The notes below the pieces were generated by a model, which saw nothing but the letters and a program-made list of their open reading frames with translations, had not been told where the DNA came from and searched no databases. Source: Mesorhizobium japonicum MAFF 303099 (GTDB lineage: Bacteria > Pseudomonadota > Alphaproteobacteria > Rhizobiales > Rhizobiaceae). From it: a stretch of DNA of 64,000 nucleotides. The translations under genes and the position numbers were made by a program. How positions within the stretch are numbered: the first letter of the stretch is position 1; each line of letters opens with the position of its first letter. This document shows positions 19,007 to 28,439 of this stretch, piece after piece. The stretch is taken from assembly GCF_000009625.1 (NCBI RefSeq), contig NC_002678.2:6170001-6234000 (forward strand), in the 5' to 3' direction.

Positions 19007-19165
19007 ATGGTCGAGGAAAAGCTTGAGACGGTCACCTTGACCGAGCGTCAGAGGAAGGCCCAGCGCAGCCGGTCCATCGCGATCGGCGTGGCGCTGGCGG
19101 TGCTTGTCGTCATTTTCTACATCGCCACGATCATCAAGTTCGGCCACAATCTGGGCACGATGTGA
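19007..19165 (+). CDS. CoxF-like small membrane protein of the cox cluster
   Basis: 52 residues, [20 protein letters not shown] followed by a single transmembrane helix [23 protein letters not shown] possible earlier ATG at 19001 overlaps the ctaB stop as ATGA and adds two residues. Small proteins with this layout (acidic N-term, RxRxxAxRSR, one helix) occupy the ctaB-ctaG gap in many alphaproteobacteria and are called CoxF or cytochrome oxidase assembly proteins; I infer the name from position and shape. Confidence 0.75.
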   Translation: MVEEKLETVTLTERQRKAQRSRSIAIGVALAVLVVIFYIATIIKFGHNLGTM

Positions 19166-19797
19166 TGAGCGTCGAGATGTCCAAAAAGCCGGCCGGCAAG
19201 AACAGCAACCGCATCGTCGCGGCGGTGTGCCTTGCCTTCTTCACCGGTATGATCGGCATGGCCTATGCCGCCGTGCCGCTCTACAAGATGTTCTGCCAGG
19301 CGACCGGCTATGGCGGCACGACGCAACGTGTCGAGAAGCAATATGCCGGCCGCGTGCTCGACCGCGAGATCACCGTGCGCTTCGACGCCAATATTGCCGG
19401 CGTGCCGTGGGAATTCCAGCCGGTCCAGCGCTCGATGACCATGAAGATCGGCGAGACCGTGCAGGCGCATTATCAGGCGACCAACAAGTTCGATCGCCCC
19501 GTCACCGGTCGCGCCACCTTCAACGTGCAGCCGGAACTGGCGGGTCCGTATTTCAACAAGGTCGAGTGTTTCTGCTTCACCGATACGTCGCTGAAGCCCG
19601 GCGAGACGGTGGACATGCCGGTCCTGTTCTATGTGGACCCCGATATCGTGAATGTGCCGGAACTGAAGGACGTGAAGACGATCACGCTGTCCTACACGAT
19701 GTTCCCGGTCGAGAAGAACAAGCCGGTTGCCTCTTCGGAGCCGGTCCAGGGCACCAGCAAGATAATTTCAGATACCGAAGCAAATCTCGGGGGTTGA
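19165..19797 (+). CDS. ctaG: Cytochrome c oxidase assembly protein CtaG (Cox11 family)
   Basis: 210 residues; N-terminal helix [37 protein letters not shown] anchors a periplasmic copper chaperone domain that loads CuB of subunit I. The copper-binding ECFCF motif is in [17 protein letters not shown], followed by MPVLFYVDP and TLSYTMFPV. The ATG overlaps the preceding stop (TGATG), indicating coupling. Confidence 0.95.
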   Translation: MSVEMSKKPAGKNSNRIVAAVCLAFFTGMIGMAYAAVPLYKMFCQATGYGGTTQRVEKQYAGRVLDREITVRFDANIAGVPWEFQPVQRSMTMKIGETVQAHYQATNKFDRPVTGRATFNVQPELAGPYFNKVECFCFTDTSLKPGETVDMPVLFYVDPDIVNVPELKDVKTITLSYTMFPVEKNKPVASSEPVQGTSKIISDTEANLGG

Positions 19798-19798
19798 T

Positions 19799-20677
19799 AT
19801 GGCAGACGCGCACGCAAAACATCACGACTATCATCTCGTCGACCCGAGCCCGTGGCCTTTCCTGGGCTCAATCGGCGCGCTCGTCATGGCCTTTGGCGGT
19901 GTCGCCCTGATGGAATATCTGAAGGGCGGATCGTTCCCGATCTTCGGTCACAACATTGCCAATCCGTGGCTGTTCTTCATCGGTCTGGTGATCGTCCTCT
20001 ATACCATGTTCGCCTGGTGGTCGGACACCATCAAGGAAGCGCATGAGGGTCACCACACGCGCGTCGTGTCGTTGCATCTGCGCTACGGCATGATCATGTT
20101 CATCGCCTCGGAGGTGATGTTCTTCGTCGCCTGGTTCTGGGCCTATTTCGACGCCAGCCTTTTTGCCGGCGAGGTGCAGAACTATGCACGCCACACATTT
20201 ACCGGCGGTGTCTGGCCGCCGAAGGGCATGGAGGTTCTCGATCCCTTCCATTTGCCGCTCTACAACACCATCATCCTGCTCCTGTCGGGCACCACGGTCA
20301 CCTGGGCGCACCATTCGCTCATCCATGGCGATCGCAAGGGCCTGATCAACGGCCTGGTGCTGACCGTCGGCCTGGGCATGCTGTTCACCATGGTGCAGGC
20401 CTATGAGTACATACACGCTCCGTTCGGCTTCAAGGATTCCATCTACGGCGCCACCTTCTTCATGGCGACCGGCTTCCACGGTTTCCATGTCATCATCGGC
20501 ACCATCTTCCTGCTGGTTTGCCTGATCCGCGCGATGAAGGGCGATTTTACCCCCAAGCAGCATTTCGGCTTCGAGGCGGCCGCCTGGTACTGGCACTTCG
20601 TCGACGTGGTCTGGCTGTTCCTGTTCTCAGCGATCTATGTCTGGGGATCGGCTGGCGCGGTGATCGAAGGCCACTGA
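19799..20677 (+). CDS. coxC: Cytochrome c oxidase subunit III
   Basis: 292 residues, seven helices. Typical sequences: [94 protein letters not shown] and [19 protein letters not shown]. The start lies one nt after the ctaG stop. Also called ctaE. Confidence 0.97.
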   Translation: MADAHAKHHDYHLVDPSPWPFLGSIGALVMAFGGVALMEYLKGGSFPIFGHNIANPWLFFIGLVIVLYTMFAWWSDTIKEAHEGHHTRVVSLHLRYGMIMFIASEVMFFVAWFWAYFDASLFAGEVQNYARHTFTGGVWPPKGMEVLDPFHLPLYNTIILLLSGTTVTWAHHSLIHGDRKGLINGLVLTVGLGMLFTMVQAYEYIHAPFGFKDSIYGATFFMATGFHGFHVIIGTIFLLVCLIRAMKGDFTPKQHFGFEAAAWYWHFVDVVWLFLFSAIYVWGSAGAVIEGH

Positions 20678-20707
20678 TCCAATCTTTAGGATTTCGATTT
20701 TCGGGAA

Positions 20708-20739
20708 GGCGGCCGCGGCGACGTGGCCGTCTTCTTCTT
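20708..20739 (+). terminator. Probable terminator after coxC
   Basis: GGCGGCC (20708-20714) pairs with GGCCGTC (20725-20731, one G-U) and is followed by TTCTTCTTTTC. It sits 31 nt after coxC and would separate the oxidase genes from the L,D-transpeptidase gene. Confidence 0.6.
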
Positions 20740-20769
20740 TTCGGCGCAATGATCGCCGATCGATTGCCG

Positions 20770-21261
20770 ATGCGGCTGACAATTCGCTGGACAATTTGCG
20801 CATTCATCCTCCTGGCGTTTCCGGCCCTTGCGGCCGAGAAGGTCGATTTGGTGCGTGTCCACAAGGCGGAGCGGCGGCTGGAACTGATCGGCGACGGCAA
20901 GGTCCTGCGCAGCTACGGCATTGCACTTGGCAGTGATCCCGTCGACCACAAGCACCAGGAGGGCGACCAGCGCACGCCCGAGGGGCGCTATATGCTCGAC
21001 TGGCGCAACCCCAACAGCATCGCGCACAGATCGATTCACATCTCCTATCCCAATGCCGACGATCTGGCGGCGGCGAAGGCGCGCAATGTCGACGCCGGTG
21101 GCATGATCATGATCCACGGCCAGCCCAATGGTTTCGGCTGGTGGGGCTGGCTGCTTCAATTGGTCGACTGGACGGATGGCTGCATTGCCGTTACGGACTC
21201 CGACATGGACGAAATCTGGGCAATGGTGGCCGATGGGACACCGATCGAGATCGAGCAATAG
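20770..21261 (+). CDS. L,D-transpeptidase family protein (YafK/ErfK-like)
   Basis: 163 residues from the ATG at 20770, which gives a clean signal peptide RLTIRWTICAFILLAFPALA; an ATG at 20749 adds seven residues, and neither has an obvious Shine-Dalgarno. The YkuD-type catalytic domain shows DLVRVHKAERRLELIGDGK, SYGIALGSDP, GDQRTPEGRYML, MIMIHGQPN and the catalytic WTDGCIAVTDSDMDEIW (Cys nucleophile, with TDGC replacing SHGC as in the YafK branch). It probably acts on peptidoglycan cross-links or lipoprotein attachment. Its place between coxC and DUF983 is unusual. Confidence 0.88.
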   Translation: MRLTIRWTICAFILLAFPALAAEKVDLVRVHKAERRLELIGDGKVLRSYGIALGSDPVDHKHQEGDQRTPEGRYMLDWRNPNSIAHRSIHISYPNADDLAAAKARNVDAGGMIMIHGQPNGFGWWGWLLQLVDWTDGCIAVTDSDMDEIWAMVADGTPIEIEQ

Positions 21262-21282
21262 CGATGAGTGGCGGCCCTATCC

Positions 21283-21669
21283 ATGAGTGAAGACAAGGCG
21301 ATCTGGCCTCCGATCGATCCGATTTCGGCCGGCCTGCATGGCCGCTGCCCGCGCTGCGGCGAAGGGCGGCTGTTTTCCGGCTTCCTCACTGTCGGCAAAC
21401 GCTGCGTCAATTGCGGCCTCGATTATTCCTTCGCCGATGCCGGCGACGGACCGGCGGTCTTCGTCATCCTGATCATCGGCTTCATCATCGTCGGCCTGGC
21501 ACTCTGGGTTGAGGTGACGCTGAGCCCGCCGCTGTGGCTGCATCTGCTGGTCTGGATCCCGCTGGCCCTGGTCCTGTGCCTGACGGCGCTGCGGCTGATC
21601 AAGGGCGTGCTGCTCACTCTCCAATATGCCAACAAGGCGGCCGAAGGCCGGCTGGACCACGGCGAATGA
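21283..21669 (+). CDS. DUF983 family membrane protein
   Basis: 128 residues. An N-terminal zinc-ribbon-like part, GRCPRCGEGRLFSGFLTVGKRCVNCGLDY, has two CxxC pairs, followed by two helices (VFVILIIGFIIVGLALWVEV; LLVWIPLALVLCLTALRLIKG). DUF983 proteins are regularly next to cox genes in alphaproteobacteria but have no assigned function. The ATG at 21283 was preferred to a GTG at 21268. The stop overlaps the SURF1 start (ATGA). Confidence 0.87.
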   Translation: MSEDKAIWPPIDPISAGLHGRCPRCGEGRLFSGFLTVGKRCVNCGLDYSFADAGDGPAVFVILIIGFIIVGLALWVEVTLSPPLWLHLLVWIPLALVLCLTALRLIKGVLLTLQYANKAAEGRLDHGE

Positions 21670-22421
21670 GCGAGGCATCCATCAGGAGTGCCGGCCGTTC
21701 GCGGCCACGATCGGCATTGCTGCTCGGCCTTGGCCTGGTGCTGCTTTTGATCCTGCTGGTGCTCGGCACCTGGCAGGTCCAGCGCCTGCACTGGAAGGAA
21801 GGTCTCCTGCAGACCATCGACCAGCGCACGCATTCGGCGCCGCTGCCGCTGGCCGAAGTCGAGAAGGAATTCGCCTCGACCGGTGACGTCGACTACACGC
21901 CGGTCACGGTCTCCGGCACGTTCCTGCATTCGGGCGAACGGCATTTCTACGCGACCTGGGAAGGTGACGCGGGCTTCAACGTCTACACGCCGCTTGCCCT
22001 CGACGACGGCCGCTTCGTGCTGATCAATCGTGGTTTCATACCCTATGATCTGAAAGACCCGGCCAAGCGCGCCGAGGGGCAGATCCAAGGCAAGGTGACG
22101 ATCACCGGGCTTGCCCGCAATCCGCTGCCGGCAAAGCCGTCGATGATGCTTCCCGACAATGACGTGGCGAAGAACATCTTCTACTGGAAGGACCGCGACG
22201 CCATGGCGGCGAGCGCCGGCCTGCCGGCCGGGTTCACGCTGGTGCCGATCTTCATCGATGCCGATAAGACGCTCAATCCCGGCGGTTTGCCGATCGGCGG
22301 CGTCACCATCATCGACCTCCCGAACAGCCATCTGCAGTATGCGATGACCTGGTATGGGCTTGCAGCAGCACTCGCCGCCGTGCTCATCCTGCGGCTTCGC
22401 CGTCCCGCGAAAGAGGAATGA
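21666..22421 (+). CDS. SURF1 family cytochrome oxidase assembly protein
   Basis: 251 residues with an N-terminal helix LLLGLGLVLLLILLVLGTWQVQRLHWK and C-terminal helix YAMTWYGLAAALAAVLIL flanking a periplasmic domain, the two-helix topology of SURF1. GTWQVQRLxWK, GFNVYTPLAL, FVLINRGFIP and the terminal NSHLQYAMTWYGLA are family signatures. It assists heme a insertion into subunit I. Coupled to DUF983 by ATGA. Confidence 0.94.
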   Translation: MSEASIRSAGRSRPRSALLLGLGLVLLLILLVLGTWQVQRLHWKEGLLQTIDQRTHSAPLPLAEVEKEFASTGDVDYTPVTVSGTFLHSGERHFYATWEGDAGFNVYTPLALDDGRFVLINRGFIPYDLKDPAKRAEGQIQGKVTITGLARNPLPAKPSMMLPDNDVAKNIFYWKDRDAMAASAGLPAGFTLVPIFIDADKTLNPGGLPIGGVTIIDLPNSHLQYAMTWYGLAAALAAVLILRLRRPAKEE

Positions 22422-22526
22422 ACGCAAGCAGCGCCCCCCTTTCTACCGACACCCTTGACAGGGCCTGCTCTTGACAGAACGGGGGTAGGCACCTCATTTC
22501 GGCGCTGACGAACCGGCCAGGATTTA

Positions 22527-23537
22527 ATGCTTCAGACAACCAACAAGCCTCCGCTGACGATCCGGCTCTGCCAGCCGCGCGGTTTCTGCGCCGGCGTCGA
22601 CCGTGCCATCCAGATCGTCGTGCTGGCGCTGAAGAAGTACGGCGCGCCGGTCTATGTCCGCCACGAGATCGTGCACAACCGTTACGTTGTCGAAGGGCTG
22701 CAGAGCCTCGGCGCCGTCTTCATCGAGGAACTCTCCGAGATTCCGGCTGAACACCGGCGGTCGCCGGTTGTCTTCTCGGCGCACGGCGTGCCGAAATCAG
22801 TGCCGGCGGACGCGCAGGCGCGCAACCTGTTCTATCTTGACGCCACCTGTCCGCTGGTCTCCAAGGTGCACAAACAGGCAATGCGCCATCAGCGGCTTGG
22901 CCGCCATGTGCTGTTGATTGGCCATGCCGGGCACCCCGAGGTGATCGGCACGATGGGGCAATTGCCGGAGGGCGCTGTAACGCTGGTCGAGACCGAGGCC
23001 GATGCCGCCAGGCTCGTGCCCGCCGATCCGAAGGCGCTTGGCTTCGTCACCCAGACCACGCTGTCGGTCGAGGACACAGCCGGCATTATCCGTGCGCTGC
23101 GGGAGCGCTTTCCCGATCTGCAGGCGCCGGCGGCGGAATCGATCTGCTACGCCACCACCAACCGCCAGGAGGCGGTCAAGGACACCGCCCCGGGCGCTGA
23201 TCTCTATCTGATCGTCGGCGCCCCCAATTCCTCCAATTCGCGCCGCCTCGTCGAAGTGGCGGAGCGTGCCGGCGCCACGATGTCGCTTCTCGTGCAGCGC
23301 GCCGCCGAAATTCCGTGGAATGACATCGGCACCATTTCGACGCTCGGCCTGTCGGCGGGGGCATCGGCGCCGGAGATCATCGTCGACGAGATCATCGACG
23401 CGTTCCGCCAGCGCTTCGATGTCACCATCGACCTGGCCATCACGGCCACTGAAACAGAGGATTTTCCGGTCATGCGGGTACTGCGCGATGTCGAACTGAC
23501 GCCGGCCGACATGGCCTTCGTCAATGGGGCCGCGTAA
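22527..23537 (+). CDS. ispH: 4-hydroxy-3-methylbut-2-enyl diphosphate reductase
   Basis: 336-residue iron-sulfur enzyme making IPP and DMAPP, the last step of the MEP pathway. The three cluster cysteines are in [28 protein letters not shown] and [14 protein letters not shown]. Others: [39 protein letters not shown] and [21 protein letters not shown] lies just before the ATG. It is followed after 5 nt by thrB, as in other rhizobia. Confidence 0.97.
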   Translation: MLQTTNKPPLTIRLCQPRGFCAGVDRAIQIVVLALKKYGAPVYVRHEIVHNRYVVEGLQSLGAVFIEELSEIPAEHRRSPVVFSAHGVPKSVPADAQARNLFYLDATCPLVSKVHKQAMRHQRLGRHVLLIGHAGHPEVIGTMGQLPEGAVTLVETEADAARLVPADPKALGFVTQTTLSVEDTAGIIRALRERFPDLQAPAAESICYATTNRQEAVKDTAPGADLYLIVGAPNSSNSRRLVEVAERAGATMSLLVQRAAEIPWNDIGTISTLGLSAGASAPEIIVDEIIDAFRQRFDVTIDLAITATETEDFPVMRVLRDVELTPADMAFVNGAA

Positions 23538-23542
23538 GGCAG

Positions 23543-24505
23543 ATGGCGGTCTATACCGACGTTGCGGAGGGCGAACTTGGCGCTTTCCTGAAACACTACC
23601 CCGTCGGCGATCTCCTGTCCTACAAGGGCATCGCCGAAGGCACCGAGAATTCGAACTTCCTGCTGCACACCTCCAGCGGCTCCTACATATTGACGCTCTA
23701 TGAAAAGCGGGTCGAGAAGGCGGATCTGCCGTTTTTCCTCGGGCTGATGGGCCATCTCGCCAACAAGGGCGTGTCCTGCCCGCTGCCGGTGACCGCGCAT
23801 GACGGCAGCGTCATCGGCACGCTGGCCGGCCGGCCGGCCGTCATCATCACCTTTCTCGAAGGCCTCTCACTGCGGCGGCCGACGGCGACGCACTGCGCCG
23901 AGGTCGGCAAGGCGCTGGCCGCCTTGCACCTGGCCGGCGCCGATTTTCCGATGACCCGCCCGAATGCGCTCGCCATCGACGGTTGGCGCAAGCTGTGGAA
24001 CGCGGCCCGCGACCGGGCCGACGAGGTCGAACCGGGCCTGGCGGCCGAGGTCGACGCCGACTTCGCCGATTTCGAGCGGAACTGGCCGAGGGGCCTTCCT
24101 GCAGGCATCATCCATGCCGATCTGTTTCCGGACAACGTCTTCTTCCTGGGCGAAAAGCTGTCCGGCCTGATCGATTTCTATTTCGCCTGTGACGACCTCT
24201 ACGCCTACGATGTCGCCACCTGCCTCAACGCCTGGTGTTTCGAGAAGGATTTCTCCTTCAACCTCACCAAGGGCAAGGCACTGCTCGCCGGCTATCAGAG
24301 CGTGCGCCCGCTGAGCGGAGAGGAAAAGGCGGCATTGCCCATGCTGTCGCGCGGTTCGGCGCTGCGTTTCATGCTGACCCGGCTCTACGACTGGCTGACC
24401 GTTTCCGATGGCGGCCTGGTCATGAAACGCGACCCGACCGAATATATCAGGCGGATGCGGTTCCATCGGGCGATCAAATCGGCTTCGGAATATGGATTGG
24501 CCTGA
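23543..24505 (+). CDS. thrB: Homoserine kinase (APH-fold ThrB)
   Basis: 320 residues of the aminoglycoside-phosphotransferase-like homoserine kinase type found in alphaproteobacteria, phosphorylating homoserine for threonine synthesis. Motifs: [26 protein letters not shown] (ATP loop), [14 protein letters not shown] (catalytic loop HxDLxxxN) and [26 protein letters not shown] (metal-binding Asp). The pathway's next enzyme, thrC, is at 33238-34635 in this window. Confidence 0.95.
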   Translation: MAVYTDVAEGELGAFLKHYPVGDLLSYKGIAEGTENSNFLLHTSSGSYILTLYEKRVEKADLPFFLGLMGHLANKGVSCPLPVTAHDGSVIGTLAGRPAVIITFLEGLSLRRPTATHCAEVGKALAALHLAGADFPMTRPNALAIDGWRKLWNAARDRADEVEPGLAAEVDADFADFERNWPRGLPAGIIHADLFPDNVFFLGEKLSGLIDFYFACDDLYAYDVATCLNAWCFEKDFSFNLTKGKALLAGYQSVRPLSGEEKAALPMLSRGSALRFMLTRLYDWLTVSDGGLVMKRDPTEYIRRMRFHRAIKSASEYGLA

Positions 24506-24515
24506 TATGGGTATC

Positions 24516-25049
24516 ATGAGCAAACAGGTTGAAATCTTCACCGACGGCGCCTGTTCGGGCAATCCCGGCCCTGGCGGCTGGGGTGCCATCCTGCGCTTCA
24601 ACGGGACCACCAAGGAGCTTTCCGGTGGCGAGGCCGAAACGACCAACAACCGCATGGAGTTGCTGGCCGCCATCTCGGCGCTGAATGCGCTGAAGGAGCC
24701 TTGCACTGTCGAGCTTCACACCGACAGCAAATACGTCATGGACGGCATTTCCAAGTGGATCCATGGCTGGAAGAAGAACGGCTGGAAGACCGCCGACAAG
24801 AAGCCGGTCAAGAACGGCGAACTGTGGCAGGCGCTGGACGAAGCCAACCGGCGTCACAAAGTCACTTGGAACTGGGTCAAGGGGCATGCCGGCCACACCG
24901 AGAACGAACGCGCCGACGAGTTGGCCAGGGAAGGCATGGCGCCGTTCAAGAAGGGCTCGTTCAAGCCGGCGGCATCGGCGCCGAAGCCGGATGCCCAGCT
25001 GAAGCAGCCGGTAGCCACGAAAGCGCGTCGTTCGACTCAGAGCTATTGA
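24516..25049 (+). CDS. rnhA: Ribonuclease HI
   Basis: 177 residues cleaving RNA in RNA-DNA hybrids. Catalytic residues: Asp in [19 protein letters not shown], Glu in [12 protein letters not shown], Asp in [13 protein letters not shown] and Asp in [12 protein letters not shown], with the WVKGHAGH handle. A basic Ala/Pro/Lys tail of about 30 residues extends past the usual end. In-frame ATGs at 24507 and 24492 are alternative starts; the last one overlaps thrB. Confidence 0.96.
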   Translation: MSKQVEIFTDGACSGNPGPGGWGAILRFNGTTKELSGGEAETTNNRMELLAAISALNALKEPCTVELHTDSKYVMDGISKWIHGWKKNGWKTADKKPVKNGELWQALDEANRRHKVTWNWVKGHAGHTENERADELAREGMAPFKKGSFKPAASAPKPDAQLKQPVATKARRSTQSY

Positions 25050-25089
25050 GTTTCGGCGGCCGGTCCGCTTTCAGGCAGGAACCTCGATC

Positions 25090-25674
25090 ATGCCGATCCT
25101 CTACTATGTCACGCATCCCCAGGTTCAGATCGACGCCGCCATTCCCGTGCCGGAATGGGAACTGTCCGAAGTTGGACGAGCAAGAGCCGTCGCCATTCTC
25201 GATCAGCCATGGATCGGCGCAATCCGGCGCATCGTGTCGTCGGGCGAGCGCAAGGCAATAGAAACGGCCGAAATCCTGGCAAGCCATCTCCACCTTGCGG
25301 TCGAGGTCAGGGAACGGATGCATGAGAATGACCGGTCCGCGACCGGCTTTCTGCCGCCGCCGGAGTTCGAAGCGGTCGCCGATCAGTTCTTCGCCGACCC
25401 GCATGAAAGCGTTCGCGGATGGGAGCGGGCCATCGATGCGCAGCACCGTATCGTGAGCGAAGTCGCAGCCGTGCTCTACGGCAATGACGCTGGTGACATC
25501 GCTCTTGTGGGCCATGGAGGCGTTGGGACACTCTTGCTGCTGTCTCTCAGCGGGCGGGAGATCAGCCGCGAGGCGGATCAGCCCGCGGGCGGCGGCAATT
25601 TTTTTGCCTACGATATCGGTGCGCGCCGCGTCGTCCATGGATGGCGGCCGATCGACAGGCCGGAACAGTCCTAG
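25090..25674 (+). CDS. Histidine phosphatase superfamily protein with altered RHG motif
   Basis: 194 residues. The N-terminal motif is YYVTHPQVQ, where the family has RHG: the His (H9) is kept, but the preceding Arg is Thr and the following Gly is Pro. The rest fits the fold: LSEVGRARAVAI, IVSSGERKAIETAEILA (second phosphate-binding Arg), ERMHENDRSATGF, and the second catalytic His in IALVGHGGVGTLLLL. It may be a weak or specialised phosphatase, or inactive. Convergent with the next gene, 4 nt apart. Confidence 0.8.
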   Translation: MPILYYVTHPQVQIDAAIPVPEWELSEVGRARAVAILDQPWIGAIRRIVSSGERKAIETAEILASHLHLAVEVRERMHENDRSATGFLPPPEFEAVADQFFADPHESVRGWERAIDAQHRIVSEVAAVLYGNDAGDIALVGHGGVGTLLLLSLSGREISREADQPAGGGNFFAYDIGARRVVHGWRPIDRPEQS

Positions 25675-25678
25675 ACCC

Positions 25679-26155
25679 TCAGCGGATCAGCAGCGCCGTG
25701 CCCCAAAGCCCGAGCGCGAAGACCGTGTGGGAGACCAGGTTGAGCGCACGGATCCGCATGGGATTGGGCCGCTTCGAGGCTGCCCATCCGGCACCCATGC
25801 CTGGCGCCAGCAGGAACCAGCCGGCGCCGACGGTTACGATCCCGAGGATGAAGGCCGGCAGGAAGGTCGGTGCGGCCAGCCAGCCGGTTCCGGCCAGCAC
25901 GACCAGGATGATGCCGTAGACGATGCCGACGAAATAGTGAAACACCCAGCCCAGCGCCACTTCATGCGCGTAAGGCTCTGCCTCGCCGATATCATCGTGA
26001 AACACCTTGTCGCCGAGATGCCAGACCCAGCGCCCGACCGGTCCCCAGTTCGGCCGTGGCTGGCCGAATGCCTTGTGAAGCAGGATCGCCCAGAGATCCA
26101 TCAGTACCGTGGCGCCGATGCCGATCGCGACAGCGCGCCAGAAGACGTCAAACAT
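25679..26155 (-). CDS. DUF2938 family membrane protein
   Basis: 158 residues, four hydrophobic helices (VAIGIGATVLMDLWAILLHKAF; FHYFVGIVYGIILVVLAGTGW; FLPAFILGIVTVGAGWFLLAPGMGAGWAA; SHTVFALGLWGTALLI) with GPVGRWVWHLGDKVFHDDI and EPYAHEVALGWVFHY between, matching DUF2938. Role unknown. Start MFDVFWRAVAIG at 26155 with GGGGGGA about 9 nt upstream. The frame extends upstream without a better site. Confidence 0.82.
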   Translation of the reverse strand: MFDVFWRAVAIGIGATVLMDLWAILLHKAFGQPRPNWGPVGRWVWHLGDKVFHDDIGEAEPYAHEVALGWVFHYFVGIVYGIILVVLAGTGWLAAPTFLPAFILGIVTVGAGWFLLAPGMGAGWAASKRPNPMRIRALNLVSHTVFALGLWGTALLIR

Positions 26156-26248
26156 CGTTGGAATCCCCCCGAAAGCGGGCATTCTCAAGCGCAAGCGGTC
26201 GTCGGGCGAGGCCGGCCGTGCGGTCTCGTCCGACGCGACCGTTGAAGC

Positions 26249-26731
26249 TTAGAGCTGCCCGAGAATATGGGCCGCGCCGGACTCGTCGACGCCGGGCTTG
26301 GTCTCGATATTGAGCGCGGTGACCTTGCCGTCGTCGACGATCATCGAAAACCGCTTCGAGCGTAGCCCCATGCCGCCTGCGGAAAGGTCGTTGTCGAGGC
26401 CGACCGCCTTGGCGAAATCAGCACTGCCGTCGGCGAGAAACAGGATCTTGTCCTCACCGCCGGTGAAACGTGCCCAGGCGCCCATGACGTGAACGTCGTT
26501 GACCGAAACGACGGCGATGGTGTCGACGCCGCGGGCCAGGATGGCGTCATGGTTTTCGAGATAGCCGGGCAGATGGTTGTTGCTGCAGGTCGGCGTGAAG
26601 GCGCCGGGAACACCGAACAGAACCACCTTCTTGCCCGGGAAAATCTCGGCCGAGGTGATCGCCTTGGCGCCGTCGGCGGTCATCGTCTTGAAGGTCGCTT
26701 CAGGCAGCTTGTCGCCAACGGAAATGGTCAT
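26249..26731 (-). CDS. Peroxiredoxin (Prx5-like, atypical)
   Basis: 160-residue thiol peroxidase reducing peroxides and alkyl hydroperoxides. The peroxidatic Cys is in FGVPGAFTPTCSNNHLPGYL (PxxxTxxC). Family blocks: SVGDKLPEATF, FPGKKVVLF, IAVVSVNDVHVMGAW, ILFLADGSADFAKAVG, and GLRSKRFSMIVDDGKV. No second resolving Cys is evident, suggesting a one-Cys or glutaredoxin/glutathione-coupled form. The 27-residue upstream extension was rejected in favour of the ATG at 26731. Confidence 0.94.
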   Translation of the reverse strand: MTISVGDKLPEATFKTMTADGAKAITSAEIFPGKKVVLFGVPGAFTPTCSNNHLPGYLENHDAILARGVDTIAVVSVNDVHVMGAWARFTGGEDKILFLADGSADFAKAVGLDNDLSAGGMGLRSKRFSMIVDDGKVTALNIETKPGVDESGAAHILGQL

Positions 26732-26818
26732 GAGTTCCTCGCTTGGGGAATGGGAAGGAAGAATGCATGCTTGCGTAGCGAACTCGGCGGCGTCCTGCAA
26801 CCGTTCGGGCAAGCTGGA

Positions 26819-27625
26819 TCAAGGGAAAGGCAGCAGCCCTTCGACGGCGCCCGCCGAACTCGTCAGCGTGTAGTGAAGCCCGCCATCCGTTGGCGTTGCC
26901 GAGGGGCGGTCGAGGATCGGCACGGTGAAGATCAGCTTGCCGTCCTTTTCGCTGCGCGAAGGGGCGCCGAACATGTAGTCCCGCTCGCCGGCGACGAAGA
27001 AATCCGCGGCCTCGGGGTCACCGGGAAAACTCGCCTCGACAACCAGCGTCTCGTGATCGCCCGGCAGGACATTGATGCCGAAATCCGATCTCGCGGGTGC
27101 CGGCAACGCCGCGAAACTCGCCTTCACCAGGGCCGCGTCGTCCGCATTGTCGGGGTCGGAACCAGGGTCGACCGTCAGCCGCGTCTGCACCGGTATGCAG
27201 ATCGTTTCGCAAATGCCGAGGAAGACGTCGGCGTCGATGACGGCCGAATCCTTCGCCGTCGACAGCGTGAACACCACAGGCAGCGAGACCGGATAATTGT
27301 AGCCTGCCCATTTGCCATAACCATCGTCGTGGCGTTGGGGTGCCGGAAACGAGAGTGTGGCATCGGCAATATTGGTGCTGGCCGAAACATTGAGCTGCGG
27401 CGGCACACCGGCGTCGCCCGGATCGCGCCAATAGGTCTTCCAGCCCGGCTTGAGCGCGATGTCGAGAACGCCCTGGATGCGGCCGGCCTCGTCGGGTTTG
27501 CCCGATGTCACCAGCCGCACCTTGCCGCCTTCGCTATTGTACCAGGCGGACGAGGAGGCGGAGGCGGGGAGAACGCTCGCCGATCCGATGGCGGCGCCGA
27601 GCAGCAGGATTTTCAAGCTTTGCAT
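26819..27625 (-). CDS. Secreted DsbD N-terminal-domain protein without the membrane domain
   Basis: 268 residues; signal peptide MQSLKILLLGAAIGSASVLPASA. The rest is a DsbD-alpha-type domain: VLDIALKPGWKTYWRDPGDAGVPP, WAGYNYPVSLPVVFTL and FLGICETICIPVQTRLTV, where a C-x4-C pair corresponds to the redox cysteines of DsbD-N. The DsbD transmembrane and thioredoxin domains are absent, so the electron partner must be separate or the domain has another job, for example binding. It lies behind the peroxiredoxin start on the same strand, but with an 87-nt gap. Confidence 0.85.
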   Translation of the reverse strand: MQSLKILLLGAAIGSASVLPASASSSAWYNSEGGKVRLVTSGKPDEAGRIQGVLDIALKPGWKTYWRDPGDAGVPPQLNVSASTNIADATLSFPAPQRHDDGYGKWAGYNYPVSLPVVFTLSTAKDSAVIDADVFLGICETICIPVQTRLTVDPGSDPDNADDAALVKASFAALPAPARSDFGINVLPGDHETLVVEASFPGDPEAADFFVAGERDYMFGAPSRSEKDGKLIFTVPILDRPSATPTDGGLHYTLTSSAGAVEGLLPFP

Positions 27626-27796
27626 GGCGGTGATTTGATCGTCCGTTCGTGGCCGCGCAATGTTCTCACGGCTTTGTTGATATCATATTTGCGTGACCTT
27701 CGCGGGCAAGCCGTCGCGGCCTAGCACCATGAGCTTTGGTCGAATCCGGCGCGGCGCATCTTTTCGGCGCCCGGGAAACACGGTACCCTCCCTGTC

Positions 27797-28405
27797 ATGG
27801 ATTTGTTGCGCCACAAAAAGACGGCTGCTGGACGCGGCTTTCTCGACGATCAGTTCCTGATTGCCATGCCCGGCATGAAGGACGACCGTTTCACGCGCTC
27901 GGTCATCTACATCTGCGCGCACAGCGATGAAGGCGCGATGGGCCTGATCATCAACCAGACACAGCAGATGCTGTTTCCGGATCTGTTGGTTCAGCTCGGC
28001 ATCATGAACGAGCAGGAGGCGATCCGCCTGCCGGCGCAGGCGCGCGATTTCGTCGTGCGCAACGGCGGGCCTGTCGACCGCAGCCGCGGCTTTGTCCTGC
28101 ATTCGGGCGATTACCGCGTGGAATCGTCGCTGACCGTTTCCGACGATATTTGCCTGACCGCGACGGTCGATATATTGCGCGCCATATCGTCGGGCCGCGG
28201 CCCGCGTCACGCGCTGATGGCGCTCGGTTATTCCGGCTGGGGCGCCGGCCAGTTGGAAACCGAGATCGCCGAGAATGGCTGGCTGACTTGTCCGGCCAGT
28301 CCCGAGCTTCTCTTCGACGCTGACATCGAGCGCAAATACGATCGTATCCTCGCCTCGATCGGCATCGATCTGGCGCATCTCAGCCTGGCCGCCGGACACG
28401 CCTGA
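27797..28405 (+). CDS. YqgE/AlgH family protein
   Basis: 202 residues with the family's consecutive blocks [63 protein letters not shown] and [22 protein letters not shown]. Function is not established in bacteria (AlgH was linked to alginate regulation in Pseudomonas). It is divergent from the DsbD-N gene across a 171-nt gap, in which no confident promoter was found, and convergent with the EAL gene. Confidence 0.93.
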   Translation: MDLLRHKKTAAGRGFLDDQFLIAMPGMKDDRFTRSVIYICAHSDEGAMGLIINQTQQMLFPDLLVQLGIMNEQEAIRLPAQARDFVVRNGGPVDRSRGFVLHSGDYRVESSLTVSDDICLTATVDILRAISSGRGPRHALMALGYSGWGAGQLETEIAENGWLTCPASPELLFDADIERKYDRILASIGIDLAHLSLAAGHA

Positions 28406-28416
28406 CCTATCACGCC

Positions 28417-28439
28417 GACGCAGCCTCTAAGCCTGCGTC
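28417..28439. terminator. Hairpin between convergent YqgE and EAL genes
   Basis: GACGCAG (28417-28423) and CTGCGTC (28433-28439) form a perfect 7-bp stem with a 9-nt loop that includes the EAL gene's stop codon. It may serve both transcripts; there is no U-tract on either side. Confidence 0.4.

Noticed and set aside
22445..22505. Two TTGACA hexamers before ispH as promoters
   Set aside because: Neither has a convincing -10 at 16-18 nt, and ispH may be read from the SURF1 transcript.
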